Of a stretch of 64,000 bases of DNA, positions 1 to 11,381 are shown piece after piece. Within the stretch, counting starts at the first letter, position 1, and every line of letters begins with the position of its first letter. Origin of the DNA: Burkholderiales bacterium (lineage in GTDB: Bacteria > Pseudomonadota > Gammaproteobacteria > Burkholderiales > SG8-39); assembly GCA_027493935.1 (NCBI GenBank), contig JAOSJV010000011.1:1-64000 (forward strand), written 5' to 3'. The position numbers were made by a program, and so were the translations under genes. The notes below the pieces were generated by a model. It made no database searches, was not told the origin of the DNA, and saw only the letters and a list, made by a program, of their open reading frames with translations.

Positions 1-69
1 CGGTGTCGCTGATTTCGATTTTACGTTGCTGAGTTAACCTGGTAGCGGGACTGGACTCCCAGCACCTGG

Positions 70-1487
<1,418 letters not shown>

Positions 1488-1580
1488 GCCCTCGCGTCGC
1501 TTGGAGCCTGCCGCTCCACTGCCACCAAGATGAGGTGGGGCCGAGCGATTTCAACCCCGAGTTGCGGACACCGATCAAAG

Positions 1581-1624
1581 CGTCTAGATTGCGGCGGGAG
1601 CACGAGGCCGCCGCAATCTAGACG
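1581..1624. repeat. Perfect 17-bp inverted repeat upstream of the sigma gene
   Basis: Bases 1581-1597 (CGTCTAGATTGCGGCGG) are the exact reverse complement of 1608-1624, separated by a 10-base loop. There is no following T-run on either strand, so this is not a canonical intrinsic terminator. It sits between the divergent hsp20 and sigma-factor genes, about 55 bases before the sigma start codon, so a double-stranded operator or an mRNA hairpin in the leader are both possible. Confidence 0.85.
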
Positions 1625-1648
1625 CGCGAGATTCTAGACGCGCGAGAT
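1617..1648. repeat. 16-bp tandem direct repeat overlapping the hairpin
   Basis: The 16-mer TCTAGACGCGCGAGAT occurs twice head to tail at 1617-1632 and 1633-1648 without a mismatch. The first copy overlaps the right arm of the inverted repeat, so CTAGA-containing sequence is present three times within 70 bases. It ends 30 bases before the sigma-factor start codon, which makes a regulator or sigma binding region plausible; that is inference only. Confidence 0.8.
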
Positions 1649-1678
1649 GCGGGCCATCGGCCGCGCCGCAGGACACGC

Positions 1679-2282
1679 ATGGCCACACCGAAGCCCGATT
1701 TGGCAACCACGAGCGCAATCGACCCGCTCGAGCTGGAAAAGCACCGGCCGCAGCTCGTCAAGTTCGCGATGGTGCAGCTGCGCAACGCCACTCACGCCGA
1801 GGACGTCGTCCAGGAGACCCTGCTTGCGGCGCTCCAGGGCGCGGCGGGTTTCCAGGGCAACTCCTCGGTGCGCACCTGGCTGACCGGGATCCTCAAGCAC
1901 AAGATCATCGACCACTTCCGACGCCAAAGCCGCGAGACCCCGCTCGAAGGCTTGGAGGAGGAGATCTCGGTCGACGATTTCGACGGCCTGTTCAGACCGG
2001 ACGGCCACATCGCCAACTCCGTGCCGGCGCCGAGCTGGGGGCGATCCCGAGGCCGCGTTCTCGCAGGAGCGCTTCTTCGAGGTGCTCGAGAACTGCATGA
2101 GTCGCCTGCCGAAGAACACCGCGCGCGCGTTCCACATGCGCGAGGTCCTCGGCATGGGAACCGAGGAGATCTGTAAGGAGCTCGGCATTACCGCGACGAA
2201 CTGCTGGGTGCTTCTCTACCGGGCGCGGATGTCGCTGCGAGAGTGCCTCCAGGCGGACTGGTTCGGCGGCGCGGCGGCCTGA
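1679..2282 (+). CDS. ECF-type sigma-70 family RNA polymerase sigma factor, one frameshift
   Basis: An alternative sigma factor of about 200 residues that redirects RNA polymerase to a stress regulon. Region 2 is visible as QLRNATHAEDVVQETLLAAL followed by the GNSSVRTWLTGILKHKIIDH segment, and region 4 as MREVLGMGTEEICKELGIT then NCWVLLYRARMSLRECL. The two halves lie in different frames joined near 2035-2040 in a G-rich run. The start at 1679 is preceded by an AGGA sequence. The next gene downstream encodes a small zinc-finger anti-sigma protein, so this is a sigma/anti-sigma pair. The sequence resembles the family named TIGR02943 as I remember it. Its regulon cannot be read from the sequence; the divergent hsp20 gene is a candidate member. 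Confidence 0.85.
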
Positions 2283-2316
2283 GGGGCCCTGTTTCGCGGG
2301 GAAGAGACCGAGCGAC

Positions 2317-2529
2317 ATGCTGAAGATGATGAGCTGCAGGCAGGCGAGCCATCTGATATCGGAGCGGCAGGATCGGCCGCTCGGGTGGCGGGAGCGGGCG
2401 GCGCTGCGGCTCCACCTTGCGCTGTGCGGGCCCTGCGCGCGCGCGGCCGAGCACCTGGATTTCCTACGCCGCGCCATGGCGCGCTACGTCGGCCGCGATC
2501 CGGGTCCGGGCAAGGGACCGCCGGACTGA
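2317..2529 (+). CDS. Small zinc-finger (zf-HC2-like) anti-sigma factor
   Basis: A 70-residue cytoplasmic protein with the layout C-x(22)-H-x(3)-C-x(2)-C: SCRQASHLISERQDRPL near residues 6-22, then LRLHLALCGPCARAAEHL near 30-48. This is the zinc-binding anti-sigma pattern (zf-HC2/ZAS-like) that holds an ECF sigma factor inactive. No membrane segment is present, so it would be a soluble, possibly redox- or metal-responsive sensor rather than a transmembrane one. It starts 35 bases after the sigma-factor stop on the same strand and is presumably co-transcribed. A start at 2326 is equally possible. Confidence 0.8.
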   Translation: MLKMMSCRQASHLISERQDRPLGWRERAALRLHLALCGPCARAAEHLDFLRRAMARYVGRDPGPGKGPPD

Positions 2530-2545
2530 GCGCCGGCGTGCCCAC

Positions 2546-3373
2546 ATGGCCGCCCCGATCGCGCTATCCTTCAGCGGCGGCAAGGATAGCGTGCTCGCGC
2601 TCGCCGCTCTGCGCGGCGCGCTCGGGCGCGACGTGCGCAGGCTGCTCGCGACGGTGAACGAGGACGACGGCACGCTCGTCATGCACGCCGTGCCCGGCGA
2701 GCTGCTCGAGCGGCAGGCGGCGAGCCTCGGCGTGCCGCTCCTGCAGGTCGCGGTCCCGCGCCAGCCGACGAACGAGACGTACGAGTCCCGCATGGCGGCG
2801 GCGCTCGCGCGCCTCGCGGTCGAGGACATCGCCGAGGTCGCTTTCGGGGACCTTTTCCTGCCCGACGTGCGCGCCTACCGCGACGCGATGCTCGCGCGCG
2901 CCGGCTTCGCGGGCGTCTATCCGCTTTGGGGCCGCGAAACGCGCGCACTCGCCGAGGAGTTCCGGCGAGCGGGCTATCGCGCGGTCGCGGTGTGCGTCGA
3001 CACCGAGCGGCTCTCCGGCACGTTCGCCGGGCGCGACCTCGACCGCTCGTTCTTCGACGATCTGCCGGCCAGCGTCGATCCGTGCGGCGAGCACGGCGAG
3101 TTCCACAGCTTCGTGTACGACGGCCCTGGCTTCGCGTTTCCGGTGCGCTTCGCGCGCAGAACAGAGCCGGTGGCGGGGCGTTTCCGCCGCTGCCACCTCG
3201 AGCCCCTGCCGGCAACGCGCTGCGCGCGCTGCGGCGCGCCGTTCGAGTGCGGCATGGCGTCAGGGCTCAACGCGTGCTGGTGCACGACGCGCCCGCCGGT
3301 CAGGACGATCGATCCTGCCGTCGGGTGCTTCTGTCCGCGCTGCCTTGCGGCTGCGGCGGGCTCCGCCTCATAG
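2546..3373 (+). CDS. Dph6-type ATP pyrophosphatase fused to a Cys-rich CWC domain
   Basis: The first 220 residues match the adenine-nucleotide alpha-hydrolase (PP-loop) family related to Dph6. The ATP loop [15 protein letters not shown] is at residues 8-22, followed by the conserved [38 protein letters not shown] blocks. Bacterial members do not make diphthamide; they are thought to amidate or adenylate an unknown substrate. The last 50 residues carry [12 protein letters not shown] and NACWCTTRP, the pattern of the small cysteine-rich CWC family, usually a stand-alone protein. The two are in one continuous frame. The start at 2546 begins the conserved domain directly; the weak upstream region favours no longer form. 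The stop abuts the convergent hslU stop with a 6-base overlap. Substrate unknown. Confidence 0.85.
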   Translation: MAAPIALSFSGGKDSVLALAALRGALGRDVRRLLATVNEDDGTLVMHAVPGELLERQAASLGVPLLQVAVPRQPTNETYESRMAAALARLAVEDIAEVAFGDLFLPDVRAYRDAMLARAGFAGVYPLWGRETRALAEEFRRAGYRAVAVCVDTERLSGTFAGRDLDRSFFDDLPASVDPCGEHGEFHSFVYDGPGFAFPVRFARRTEPVAGRFRRCHLEPLPATRCARCGAPFECGMASGLNACWCTTRPPVRTIDPAVGCFCPRCLAAAAGSAS

Positions 3374-4701
3374 GACGTAGCGCGCGAGATCCTCGCTGCC
3401 GGCGAGGTCGCCCAGGCGCGCATCGACGTACGCCGCGTCGATCACGGTCGTCGCGGCCGGCTTGCGGCCGGCGTCGAACGAGATCTCCTCGAGCAGCTTC
3501 TCCATGACCGTGTACAGGCGTCGCGCGCCGATGTTCTCGGTCCTCTCGTTGACCGTGTGCGCGATCTCCGCGAGCCGGCGGATCGCGTCGGGCCGGAAGT
3601 CGAGCGTCACGCCCTCGGTCGCGAGCAGCGCCTGGTACTGGCGCACCAGGCACGCGTCGGTCTGGGTCAGGATGCGCTCGAAGTCTCCCGCCGACAGCGA
3701 GCCGAGCTCGACGCGGATCGGAAAGCGTCCCTGGAGCTCGGGGATCAGGTCCGAGGGCTTCGCCAGGTGGAATGCGCCGCTCGCGATGAACAGGATGTGG
3801 TCGGTCTTCACCATGCCGTAGCGCGTCGAGACCGTCGTCCCCTCGACGAGCGGCAAGAGATCGCGCTGCACCCCTTGGCGCGACACGTCGGCGCCTGCGA
3901 GCTCCGCGCGGCTCGCAACCTTGTCGATCTCGTCGAGGAAGACGATGCCGTTCTGCTCGACGTTGGCGAGCGCGCGCGCCTTGAGGTCCTCGTCGTTCAC
4001 CAGACGCGCCGCCTCCTCCTCAGTCAGGAGCTTCATCGCTTCGCGGATCTTGAGCTTGCGCAGCCGCTGCGGCCGCCGCCGAGGTTCTGGAACATCGACT
4101 GGATCTGCTGGGTGAGTTCCTCCATGCCGGGCGGCGCCAGGATCTCCATCTGCGCCGGCGTCGCGGCTACCTCGATCTCGATCTCGCGCTCGTCGAGCTC
4201 GCCCTCGCGCAGCTTCTTGCGGAACTTCTGCCGCGTCGCCGACTCCTCGGCGCGCTCGGGCGGCGCCGCCCCGAAGCCCGCCTCGCGCGCCGGCGGTAGC
4301 AGCGCGTTCAGGATCCGCTCCTCGGCGGCGTCCTCGGCCCGGGCACGCACCTGCCGCATCGCCGCCTCGCGCGCGTCCTTGATCGCCGTCTCGACCAGGT
4401 CGCGCACGATCGTATCGACATCGCGCCCGACGTAGCCGACCTCGGTGAACTTGGTCGCTTCGACCTTGATGAACGGCGCATCGGCGAGCTTGGCGAGCCG
4501 CCGCGCGATCTCGGTCTTGCCGACGCCGGTCGGGCCGATCATCAGGATGTTTTTCGGCACGATCTCGTGGCGCAGCGGCTCGGGCACGTTGCGCCGCCGC
4601 CAGCGGTTGCGCAGCGCGACCGCGACGGCCCGCTTCGCGTTGTCCTGGCCGATGATGTGCTTGTCGAGCTCGTGGACGATTTCCTGGGGCGTGAAGGACA
4701 T
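3368..4701 (-). CDS. hslU: HslU, ATPase subunit of the HslUV protease, one frameshift
   Basis: The AAA+ unfoldase that feeds substrates to HslV. The start at 4701 gives [20 protein letters not shown]; Walker A GPTGVGKT is at residues 56-63, and the pore loop GYVGRDV follows. The I-domain occupies about residues 110-220. After a frame change near 4065-4080, in a G/C-rich stretch, the protein resumes with [15 protein letters not shown], Walker [11 protein letters not shown], sensor segment GRFPIRVEL and the conserved C-terminal tail ending ARYVL. Total length of about 444 residues is normal. The shift is a probable sequence error because every functional motif is kept. It lies downstream of hslV, separated by an unusual 176-base spacer with a G-rich tandem repeat, whereas in many bacteria the two genes are nearly contiguous. 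Confidence 0.93.
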
Positions 4702-4757
4702 GGTGCGCGGAGCGGCGAAGGAAGCGAGGAACCGGGCTATGTCGGCGGTCGGCAGTA

Positions 4758-4804
<47 letters not shown>

Positions 4805-4877
4805 ACAGCGGAGCACTAGCGAACCGCGAGCCCGCTGCCCGCTGTCCAGAGCCCACTGCCCGCACCCGTTTCGCTCG

Positions 4878-5414
4878 TCACTCCAACACTTCGACCACGT
4901 GGTTCTGGTTGGTGTAGATGCAGAGGTCGGCCGCGATCGTGAGGCCCTTGCGCACGATCTCCTCCGCGCCGAGCCCGGTATGGTCGACGAGCGCCCGCGC
5001 GGCAGCCTGCGCGTAGGGCCCACCCGAGCCGATCGCGATCAGCCCGTGCTCGGGCTCGAGCACGTCGCCCGCGCCGGTGATGATCAGCGACACCTCGCGG
5101 TCGGCGACGGCGAGCATCGCCTCGAGTCGGCGCAGCACGCGGTCGGTGCGCCAGTCCTTGGCCAGTTCGACGGCCGAGCGCAGCAGGTTACCCTGGTGCT
5201 TCTCGAGCTTCGACTCGAAGCGCTCAAAGAGCGTGAACGCGTCGGCGGTGCCGCCGGCGAAACCGGCGAGGATGCGGTCGTGGTAGAGGCGCCGCACTTT
5301 GCGGGCGCCGGCCTTGATCACGACATTGCCGAGCGTGACCTGGCCGTCGCCGCCGAGGGCGACCTGGCCGTTGCGACGCACCGACAGGATGGTGGTGCCG
5401 TGGAACTGTTCCAT
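4878..5414 (-). CDS. hslV: HslV, peptidase subunit of the HslUV protease
   Basis: A 178-residue N-terminal-threonine protease that forms the proteolytic core with HslU. The start at 5414 gives [20 protein letters not shown], so a six-residue leader is removed to expose the catalytic Thr (first T of TTILSVRR). The conserved [24 protein letters not shown] and [14 protein letters not shown] blocks are present and the length is standard. An upstream in-frame start 48 bases earlier exists but has no family support. It is intact, lies upstream of hslU and downstream of the STAS-domain gene at 5491-6915, all on the minus strand, so a common transcript is likely. Confidence 0.95.
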   Translation of the reverse strand: MEQFHGTTILSVRRNGQVALGGDGQVTLGNVVIKAGARKVRRLYHDRILAGFAGGTADAFTLFERFESKLEKHQGNLLRSAVELAKDWRTDRVLRRLEAMLAVADREVSLIITGAGDVLEPEHGLIAIGSGGPYAQAAARALVDHTGLGAEEIVRKGLTIAADLCIYTNQNHVVEVLE

Positions 5415-5490
5415 GTTCGCCCCCGGAAGGCGCAGAGTGAGGGCAAGCGCCGCGCTTTTCAAGCCACTGCGCGGGCGGCGGCCGCGCAGA

Positions 5491-6915
5491 TCACTTGCGC
5501 GGAATGACGCGCGCGAGCTTGGTGATGCGCATGATCGAGAGCAGCGCGGCCACCATTTCGCCGACGCCGCGGATCACGATCGAGCGCTCCGCGCCAGCAA
5601 GCTTCTCGAGCGTGTTCAGCAGCCTGCCCGCGTTCACGAAGTCGATCCGGCGCGTCCGCGACATGTCGATCACGAGCGGATTGGCGCTCTGCGCGTACTC
5701 GGCGAGCTCGCCGAAGAGTGCGTCGTTCGACCCGGTCACTTCGCCCTGGAGGTAGAACGCGTCCTCCGGCGCGGGCGCGGGCTCGGCCGGCGGCGGCCCC
5801 TTCGGCTTCGCCGGCGTCTCCCACGACGGCGGCGAGACCTCGTAGGTCACCGCGAAGTCGACCGCCGACTCCTCGAACTCGTTCTGCATGTCGAGCTGCT
5901 GGTAGAGCTCCAGCAGAAGCTGCCAGATGACCTGATCGGTCGCGGGCTCGCCCGGCTTGGCGGCCTCGCGCAGGACCTTGAACGCCTGCGCCTCGCCGGA
6001 GAAGTAGACATCCTTCCTCGCCTTCTTCAGCGCCTTCAGCGCCTCGAGCAGGAGCCGGCAGCCGTCGGCGTCGACACCCTGCAGCCTGGCGAAGTCCACG
6101 CGCAGCTTCGGCTGGCGCTCGGCCACCTTGCGCATCTGCTCGAGCACGTTCGCGCTCGCTGCGGAGAGCGTGCCCGACAGCGCGATCTGCGCGGCGCCGC
6201 CGGTGCGCATCACCGACTGCGCCTTCTCGGCCTTCCTTGCCTCGGTCCAGACCGGCGGCGAGCGCTCGAACTTCATGACGAAGTCGAGCGCCCGCTCCTC
6301 GAAGCGCGCCTTCTGCCCGAGATGCTGGTAGAGGTCGAATAGCATCAGCCATACCTGGAGCTGCCACGCGCCGAGCATGTCGTCCGCCAGGGCCGCCTCG
6401 AGCCGGGCAAGCGCCTGGTCCGCCTGGCCGTTCGCGAACAGGATCGCGCCCTCCTCGATCGCGCTGGGCACCTCGGCCGCGCCGTCTTCGACCTCGATGC
6501 ACATGATCGAGTCGATGTCTTTCTTGGACTTGCGCGGCAGCTTCGGCGGTTCGGCGGTCTTCGGGAGTTTCGTCGGCGCAGCCGGCTTCTCCGCCTTCGC
6601 CGCCGGGGCCAAGGCGGGTGCGTGCGATGGCCCCGCCGCCACCAGGTCGCCGAAATCGAGCGCCGGGATCGTATCGGCCTTCGCGGCCGGCGCACTTTCC
6701 GGCCTCGGCGCCGTAGGCGGCTCCGACGGTGCCGGCGCTGCCGACGGCGGGGACGTCGGCACGTAGTTGGTGAAGTCGAGGTCCGGCGCGTCGGACGGCG
6801 GCACCGAGGGCGGCGCGGGCGCCGGCGTGCGCGCCCGCGCCGCCGGCTGCACAGGCTTCTTCTGCTCCGGCGGCTTCTTCTCCGGCGGCTTCTTGCCAAA
6901 AAGGGAGAAAACCAA
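5491..6915 (-). CDS. Conserved protein with two STAS-like domains and a Pro/Ala-rich N-terminus
   Basis: A 474-residue cytoplasmic protein. Residues 1-130 are low-complexity and rich in Pro, Ala and Lys, interrupted by [13 protein letters not shown] and [12 protein letters not shown] helical region with [13 protein letters not shown] and [15 protein letters not shown] resembles short TPR-like repeats. Two STAS-type folds are suggested at about 220-310 ([11 protein letters not shown], then [20 protein letters not shown]) and 395-474 ([40 protein letters not shown]). STAS domains act in protein-protein switching, often with phosphorylation, but no partner is identifiable. It begins a run with hslV and hslU. 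I recall it as a conserved betaproteobacterial unknown beside hslVU; function is not known to me. Confidence 0.72.
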   Translation of the reverse strand: MVFSLFGKKPPEKKPPEQKKPVQPAARARTPAPAPPSVPPSDAPDLDFTNYVPTSPPSAAPAPSEPPTAPRPESAPAAKADTIPALDFGDLVAAGPSHAPALAPAAKAEKPAAPTKLPKTAEPPKLPRKSKKDIDSIMCIEVEDGAAEVPSAIEEGAILFANGQADQALARLEAALADDMLGAWQLQVWLMLFDLYQHLGQKARFEERALDFVMKFERSPPVWTEARKAEKAQSVMRTGGAAQIALSGTLSAASANVLEQMRKVAERQPKLRVDFARLQGVDADGCRLLLEALKALKKARKDVYFSGEAQAFKVLREAAKPGEPATDQVIWQLLLELYQQLDMQNEFEESAVDFAVTYEVSPPSWETPAKPKGPPPAEPAPAPEDAFYLQGEVTGSNDALFGELAEYAQSANPLVIDMSRTRRIDFVNAGRLLNTLEKLAGAERSIVIRGVGEMVAALLSIMRITKLARVIPRK

Positions 6916-7056
6916 GGTCGATCCGGTAGTTAACTTCGGTCGGGCGACCGCGTGGGCACGGTGGATTGTTCTACCATATGCAGCCGGGCAGGAGCAAACG
7001 AACGTGTCAGGGCAGCGTGCTCCGGCGCGGGCGTCAAGCCCGTGGATGTGCGATTT

Positions 7057-7905
7057 TCAGCCGTCCCGCAGGTGGAATTCGACCGGCACCAGCACCCAGG
7101 CATCAACCGGTTGGGTGCCACGGCGCGCCGGCGCGAAGCGCCACGCGCTCACCGCCTCCACCGCCGCGCGATCGAGAATGTCCGAGCCGCTCGATTGCTC
7201 GATATCGATCCGCGCAGGCGTGCCTCGCGTGGAAACGAGGACCCTCACGGTGACGCGGCCCTCGATCCCTTCGCGGCGCGCCGCAAGCGGATAGCGCGGC
7301 GCGGGTGCGCTCAGGTAGGCGGCGGCCGTCTCGGGAAGCGCGTCCGCCACCGGAGGCGCCGCCGGCGCTCGCGCGACGGGGGACCTGGCGCGGGCGCTCC
7401 TCGGCGTGCCGGCGCTGTCCGGCGCCGCCGATCCGGGATCCGGCGCGACGGGCGGCAGCCGCTGAGCGGTGACCGCGGTTCGCGGCGCCACCGCCTGAGC
7501 GCCGGCCGGGGTGGACGTCCGTGGCACCGGCACGGTCGGTACCCGGCGGTTCGGTGCTGGCGCACGAACGGTCGAGGGCGCGGCTGCGCGCGCATCCTGC
7601 TTCGCCTCCGGTTCGGGCCCGGCGGGGCGAAGCGGGAGAGCGGGCGCGGCCGGAGCCTCGCGTCCCACGTCGATCGCGGGCGCAACGGGTACGGGCGCCG
7701 GGCCGGTCACGGAATGGCTCACCAGCGTCGCGGTGAGCACCGGCAGCGGGTCAGGTCCGCGGTCGAGATCGGGCCACCGCGCGAGACCGAGCAGCGCCGC
7801 GTGCGCGGCGAAGCTCGCGGCAAAGCCCGCGACGAGCGCGCGCCGCCCGCTCGCACGACCGGCCGCTCCAGGGCGGATCGAGAACGACTGTGCGACCGTG
7901 TGCAC
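7057..7905 (-). CDS. TonB-family energy-transducing protein
   Basis: A protein of about 282 residues with one N-terminal membrane segment (LVAGFAASFAAHAALLGLA at residues 24-42), a long Pro/Ala-rich periplasmic linker and a C-terminal TonB domain (YPLAARREGIEGRVTVRVLV ... LDRAAVEAVSAWRFAPA). This is the layout of TonB proteins, which carry energy from ExbBD to outer-membrane receptors. No exbB or exbD is nearby. The start is uncertain: the frame stays open upstream into dksA, and I chose the GTG at 7905 because it lies just after the dksA stop (7950) and gives a short cytoplasmic tail before the membrane helix. The 141 bases between it and the STAS gene show no feature I can name. Confidence 0.78.
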   Translation of the reverse strand: MHTVAQSFSIRPGAAGRASGRRALVAGFAASFAAHAALLGLARWPDLDRGPDPLPVLTATLVSHSVTGPAPVPVAPAIDVGREAPAAPALPLRPAGPEPEAKQDARAAAPSTVRAPAPNRRVPTVPVPRTSTPAGAQAVAPRTAVTAQRLPPVAPDPGSAAPDSAGTPRSARARSPVARAPAAPPVADALPETAAAYLSAPAPRYPLAARREGIEGRVTVRVLVSTRGTPARIDIEQSSGSDILDRAAVEAVSAWRFAPARRGTQPVDAWVLVPVEFHLRDG

Positions 7906-7949
7906 GACCAGCGTGATTTCGGACTGTCTGCCTAGGACGCGTCGCGCGC

Positions 7950-8799
7950 CTACTCGCCGTACAACTTCTGCCTCAACTCGCGGCGCGCTTGCGCTTCGAC
8001 TGACAGCGTAGCGGTCGGGCGCGCGAGCAGCCGCGGCAGCCCGATCGGCTCGCCAGTCTCCTCGCACCAGCCGTAGCTGCCGTCGTCGATCCTGCTGAGC
8101 GCCTCGTCGATCTTCGTCATGAGCTTACGCTCGCGATCGCGGGTGCGCAGTTCCAGGGCGTGCTCTTCCTCGATCGTCGCACGATCGGCCGGGTCCGGCA
8201 CCACCTCGTTCTCGCGCAGGTGCTCGGAGGTGAGATCCGCGTTCGCCAGCAACTGCTGCTTCATGGCCGTCAGCAGCTCGCGGAAGTAGGCCAATTGCCG
8301 CGCGTTCATATAGTCGCCTGCCGGCATGCCGAGCAGGTCGTTTTCCGCAATTCCGGCGTAGTGCGGCTGCTCGATCGTCGGCCGCTCCATACGTCGCGGC
8401 GCCGGCCGCGGCGCCTCGGGCAGCGGCCGCGCGGCCCCCCGCGGCGTGCGCCGGCGGGGATTGCGACACCGGGCGCGCCTCCGCCGCCGGCCGGGCCACG
8501 ATGGGCGACCGCGGCGCGAGCGCCGGCCGTGTTCCCGCCGGCGCAGACGGCGCCGGTTCCGGACGCAGCGCGGCCAGCGGCGGCGCCTTCGGCGCGGGCG
8601 CTTTCGCCTTCGTCGGCGCTTTTCGCACCGGCGCTTTCCGCGCCGGCGTCTTGTGCGCCGCCGCCTTCCGGGCCGGCGGCCGTTCCGGCGCCGGCTTGCG
8701 TGCAACCGGCTTCACGGCCGTGGTCTTGCGGACGGAGCGCTGCGCGACCGGTTTCGCGGCGACTTTCCGCGGGGATCTTCTCACTGCGGCTCGAGGCAT
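7950..8799 (-). CDS. dksA: DksA-type transcription factor with basic N-terminal extension, one frameshift
   Basis: DksA binds the secondary channel of RNA polymerase and with ppGpp shifts transcription in the stringent response. The C-terminal 150 residues are typical (GDYMNARQLAYFRELLTAMK, coiled-coil with DPADRATIEEEHALELRTRD, then YGWCEETGEPIGLPRLLARP). Of the four zinc-ligand positions only the first Cys remains; the others are Thr, Ser and Ala (C-T-S-A). Upstream is a 130-residue tail rich in Lys, Ala and Pro with repeats such as PARKAPVRKAPTKAKAPAPK. The tail and the core lie in different frames joined near 8430-8455, so one indel is needed. The start at 8799 (MPRAAVRRSPRK) follows a GGAG. 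A sigma-70 promoter is visible 165 bases upstream. Confidence 0.85.
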
Positions 8800-8963
8800 C
8801 GCTCCAACCCTTTGATGAACACGTACTGCGGCAGCCGTAGGCCGATGAACATCGGCACGCTTGTCCGGATCTTGACTACGGCCCAGGCCCGGCGCCCGGC
8901 CCAAGGCCGCGCCCGCCCCCGCATCACGACCCTGTCGGGACTGCCCGCGAGATGGAGCACACC

Positions 8964-8992
8964 TTTATACCGCAGCGGATCGGACCCGTAAA
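8964..8992 (-). promoter_or_regulatory. Sigma-70 promoter for dksA
   Basis: On the minus strand TTTACG (8992-8987) and TATAAA (8969-8964) are separated by exactly 17 bases, a good match to -35 and -10 boxes (4/6 and 5/6). Transcription would start near 8957, giving a leader of about 155 bases before dksA. The surrounding gap, 8800-9228, holds no other convincing gene; a 78-codon open frame across the leader on the minus strand has no recognisable features. Confidence 0.65.
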
Positions 8993-9228
8993 CTTCGATC
9001 CTCGCAGCGAGGAACACGCCAACCCAAGCGTGCTCGAACGAGCGCGCGGGCGTTCATGGGCGCCAGACGCTCCCGCAGTGCGGCGAGCCGCGGCGCGTGC
9101 GCCAGATCGGATTCCGGCGCCAAGGTGCGGCCGGCGAGGCTCGCTCGGGAAGCGTCGTCATCCCGGCGCCGGGTCGGCCGGTCTGCGCGGCCAGCCGAAT
9201 CACGTCGCCTCGGCTGCGTCCCGGTCCG

Positions 9229-10414
<1,186 letters not shown>

Positions 10415-10462
10415 CGCAGCATCGTAACGCGCCGCGGACAGTTTCACCCGGCGCCCTGCCGT

Positions 10463-11380
10463 CTATCCCCGCCGCTTTCGCGCGCGCGGGTGGGTCTGGT
10501 CGTAGACCCTGGCGAGGTGCTGGAAATCGAGTTTGGTGTAAACCTGCGTGGTCGAGATGCTCGCGTGCCCGAGCATCTCCTGCACCGCGCGCAGGTCGCC
10601 CGCGGACTGCAGCACGTGGCTCGCGAACGAGTGGCGGAGCACGTGCGGGTGCACGCCACCGTCGAGCCCCGCCCGCAGCGCCCAGCGCTTGAGGCGCAGC
10701 TGGACCGAGCGCGGCGCGATGCGCCGGCCGCGCGCCGAGACGAAAAGCGCCTGCTCGTCGGACCGCGCCACCGGCCCGCGCGCCGCCAGCCACCGCCCGA
10801 GCGCGGCGCGCGCGTGCCTTCCGACGGGGACCGCGCGGGTCTTGCGGCCCTTGCCGGTGACAATGACCTCGCCCGAGCGCAGGATCGCGCGCGCGTCGTC
10901 GACGTCGAGCCCCACGAGCTCGGCGAGCCGCAGCCCAGAGGAATAGGCGAGCTCGAAGATCGCCTTGTCGCGCACCTCGAGCACCGCCTCGGCCGCCGGA
11001 TCGAGCAGGCGCGCGGCGGCGTCAGGGGACAGCGCCTTCGGCAGCGCACGCGGGCTGCGCGGCGCCCGCACGCCCGCGCACGGGTTCGCTGCGAGCGCCT
11101 GGTGGCGCGCAAGCCAGCCGAAGAACCCGCGCCACGCCGACAGCGTCCGCGCGAGGCTCCGGCCCGAGCGCCCCTGCGCGTGCAGGCGCGCGATCGCGCG
11201 GCGCACCGCATGGGCGCCGATGCGCTCGAGGGGGACGTCGGGCACCAAGGCGAGGAGCGTCGTGATGTCGCGCGCGTAGGCGCTCACCGTGTGTGCGGAC
11301 AGCCGGCGCTCGTCCGACAGGTTGCGCAGATAGGCGGCGAGCGGCGCGCCGCGCGGATCGCTCGCCGGGCCGTCGCTCAC
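10463..11380 (-). CDS. xerC: Site-specific tyrosine recombinase XerC
   Basis: XerC works with XerD at dif to resolve chromosome dimers. The 305-residue protein has the N-terminal core-binding domain (AAYLRNLSDERRLSAHTVSA) and a full catalytic set: Arg in SSGLRLAELVGLD, Lys in GKGRKTR, HxLR in HPHVLRHSFASH, His in MLGHASI and the nucleophile Tyr in TQVYTKLD. The GTG at 11380 is chosen because it lies one base after the stop of the DUF484 gene, showing translational coupling. The reading frame remains open upstream but there overlaps DUF484 and has no homology. The DUF484-xerC pairing is standard in gamma- and betaproteobacteria. Confidence 0.93.
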   Translation of the reverse strand: MSDGPASDPRGAPLAAYLRNLSDERRLSAHTVSAYARDITTLLALVPDVPLERIGAHAVRRAIARLHAQGRSGRSLARTLSAWRGFFGWLARHQALAANPCAGVRAPRSPRALPKALSPDAAARLLDPAAEAVLEVRDKAIFELAYSSGLRLAELVGLDVDDARAILRSGEVIVTGKGRKTRAVPVGRHARAALGRWLAARGPVARSDEQALFVSARGRRIAPRSVQLRLKRWALRAGLDGGVHPHVLRHSFASHVLQSAGDLRAVQEMLGHASISTTQVYTKLDFQHLARVYDQTHPRARKRRG

Positions 11381-11381
11381 G

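Noticed and set aside
1581..1624. Intrinsic terminator between hsp20 and the sigma gene
   Set aside because: The two genes diverge, so neither needs a terminator there, and no T-run follows the stem on either strand.
8781..9017. A 78-codon protein on the minus strand upstream of dksA
   Set aside because: It spans the dksA promoter and leader, has no recognisable motif and no clear ribosome binding site.
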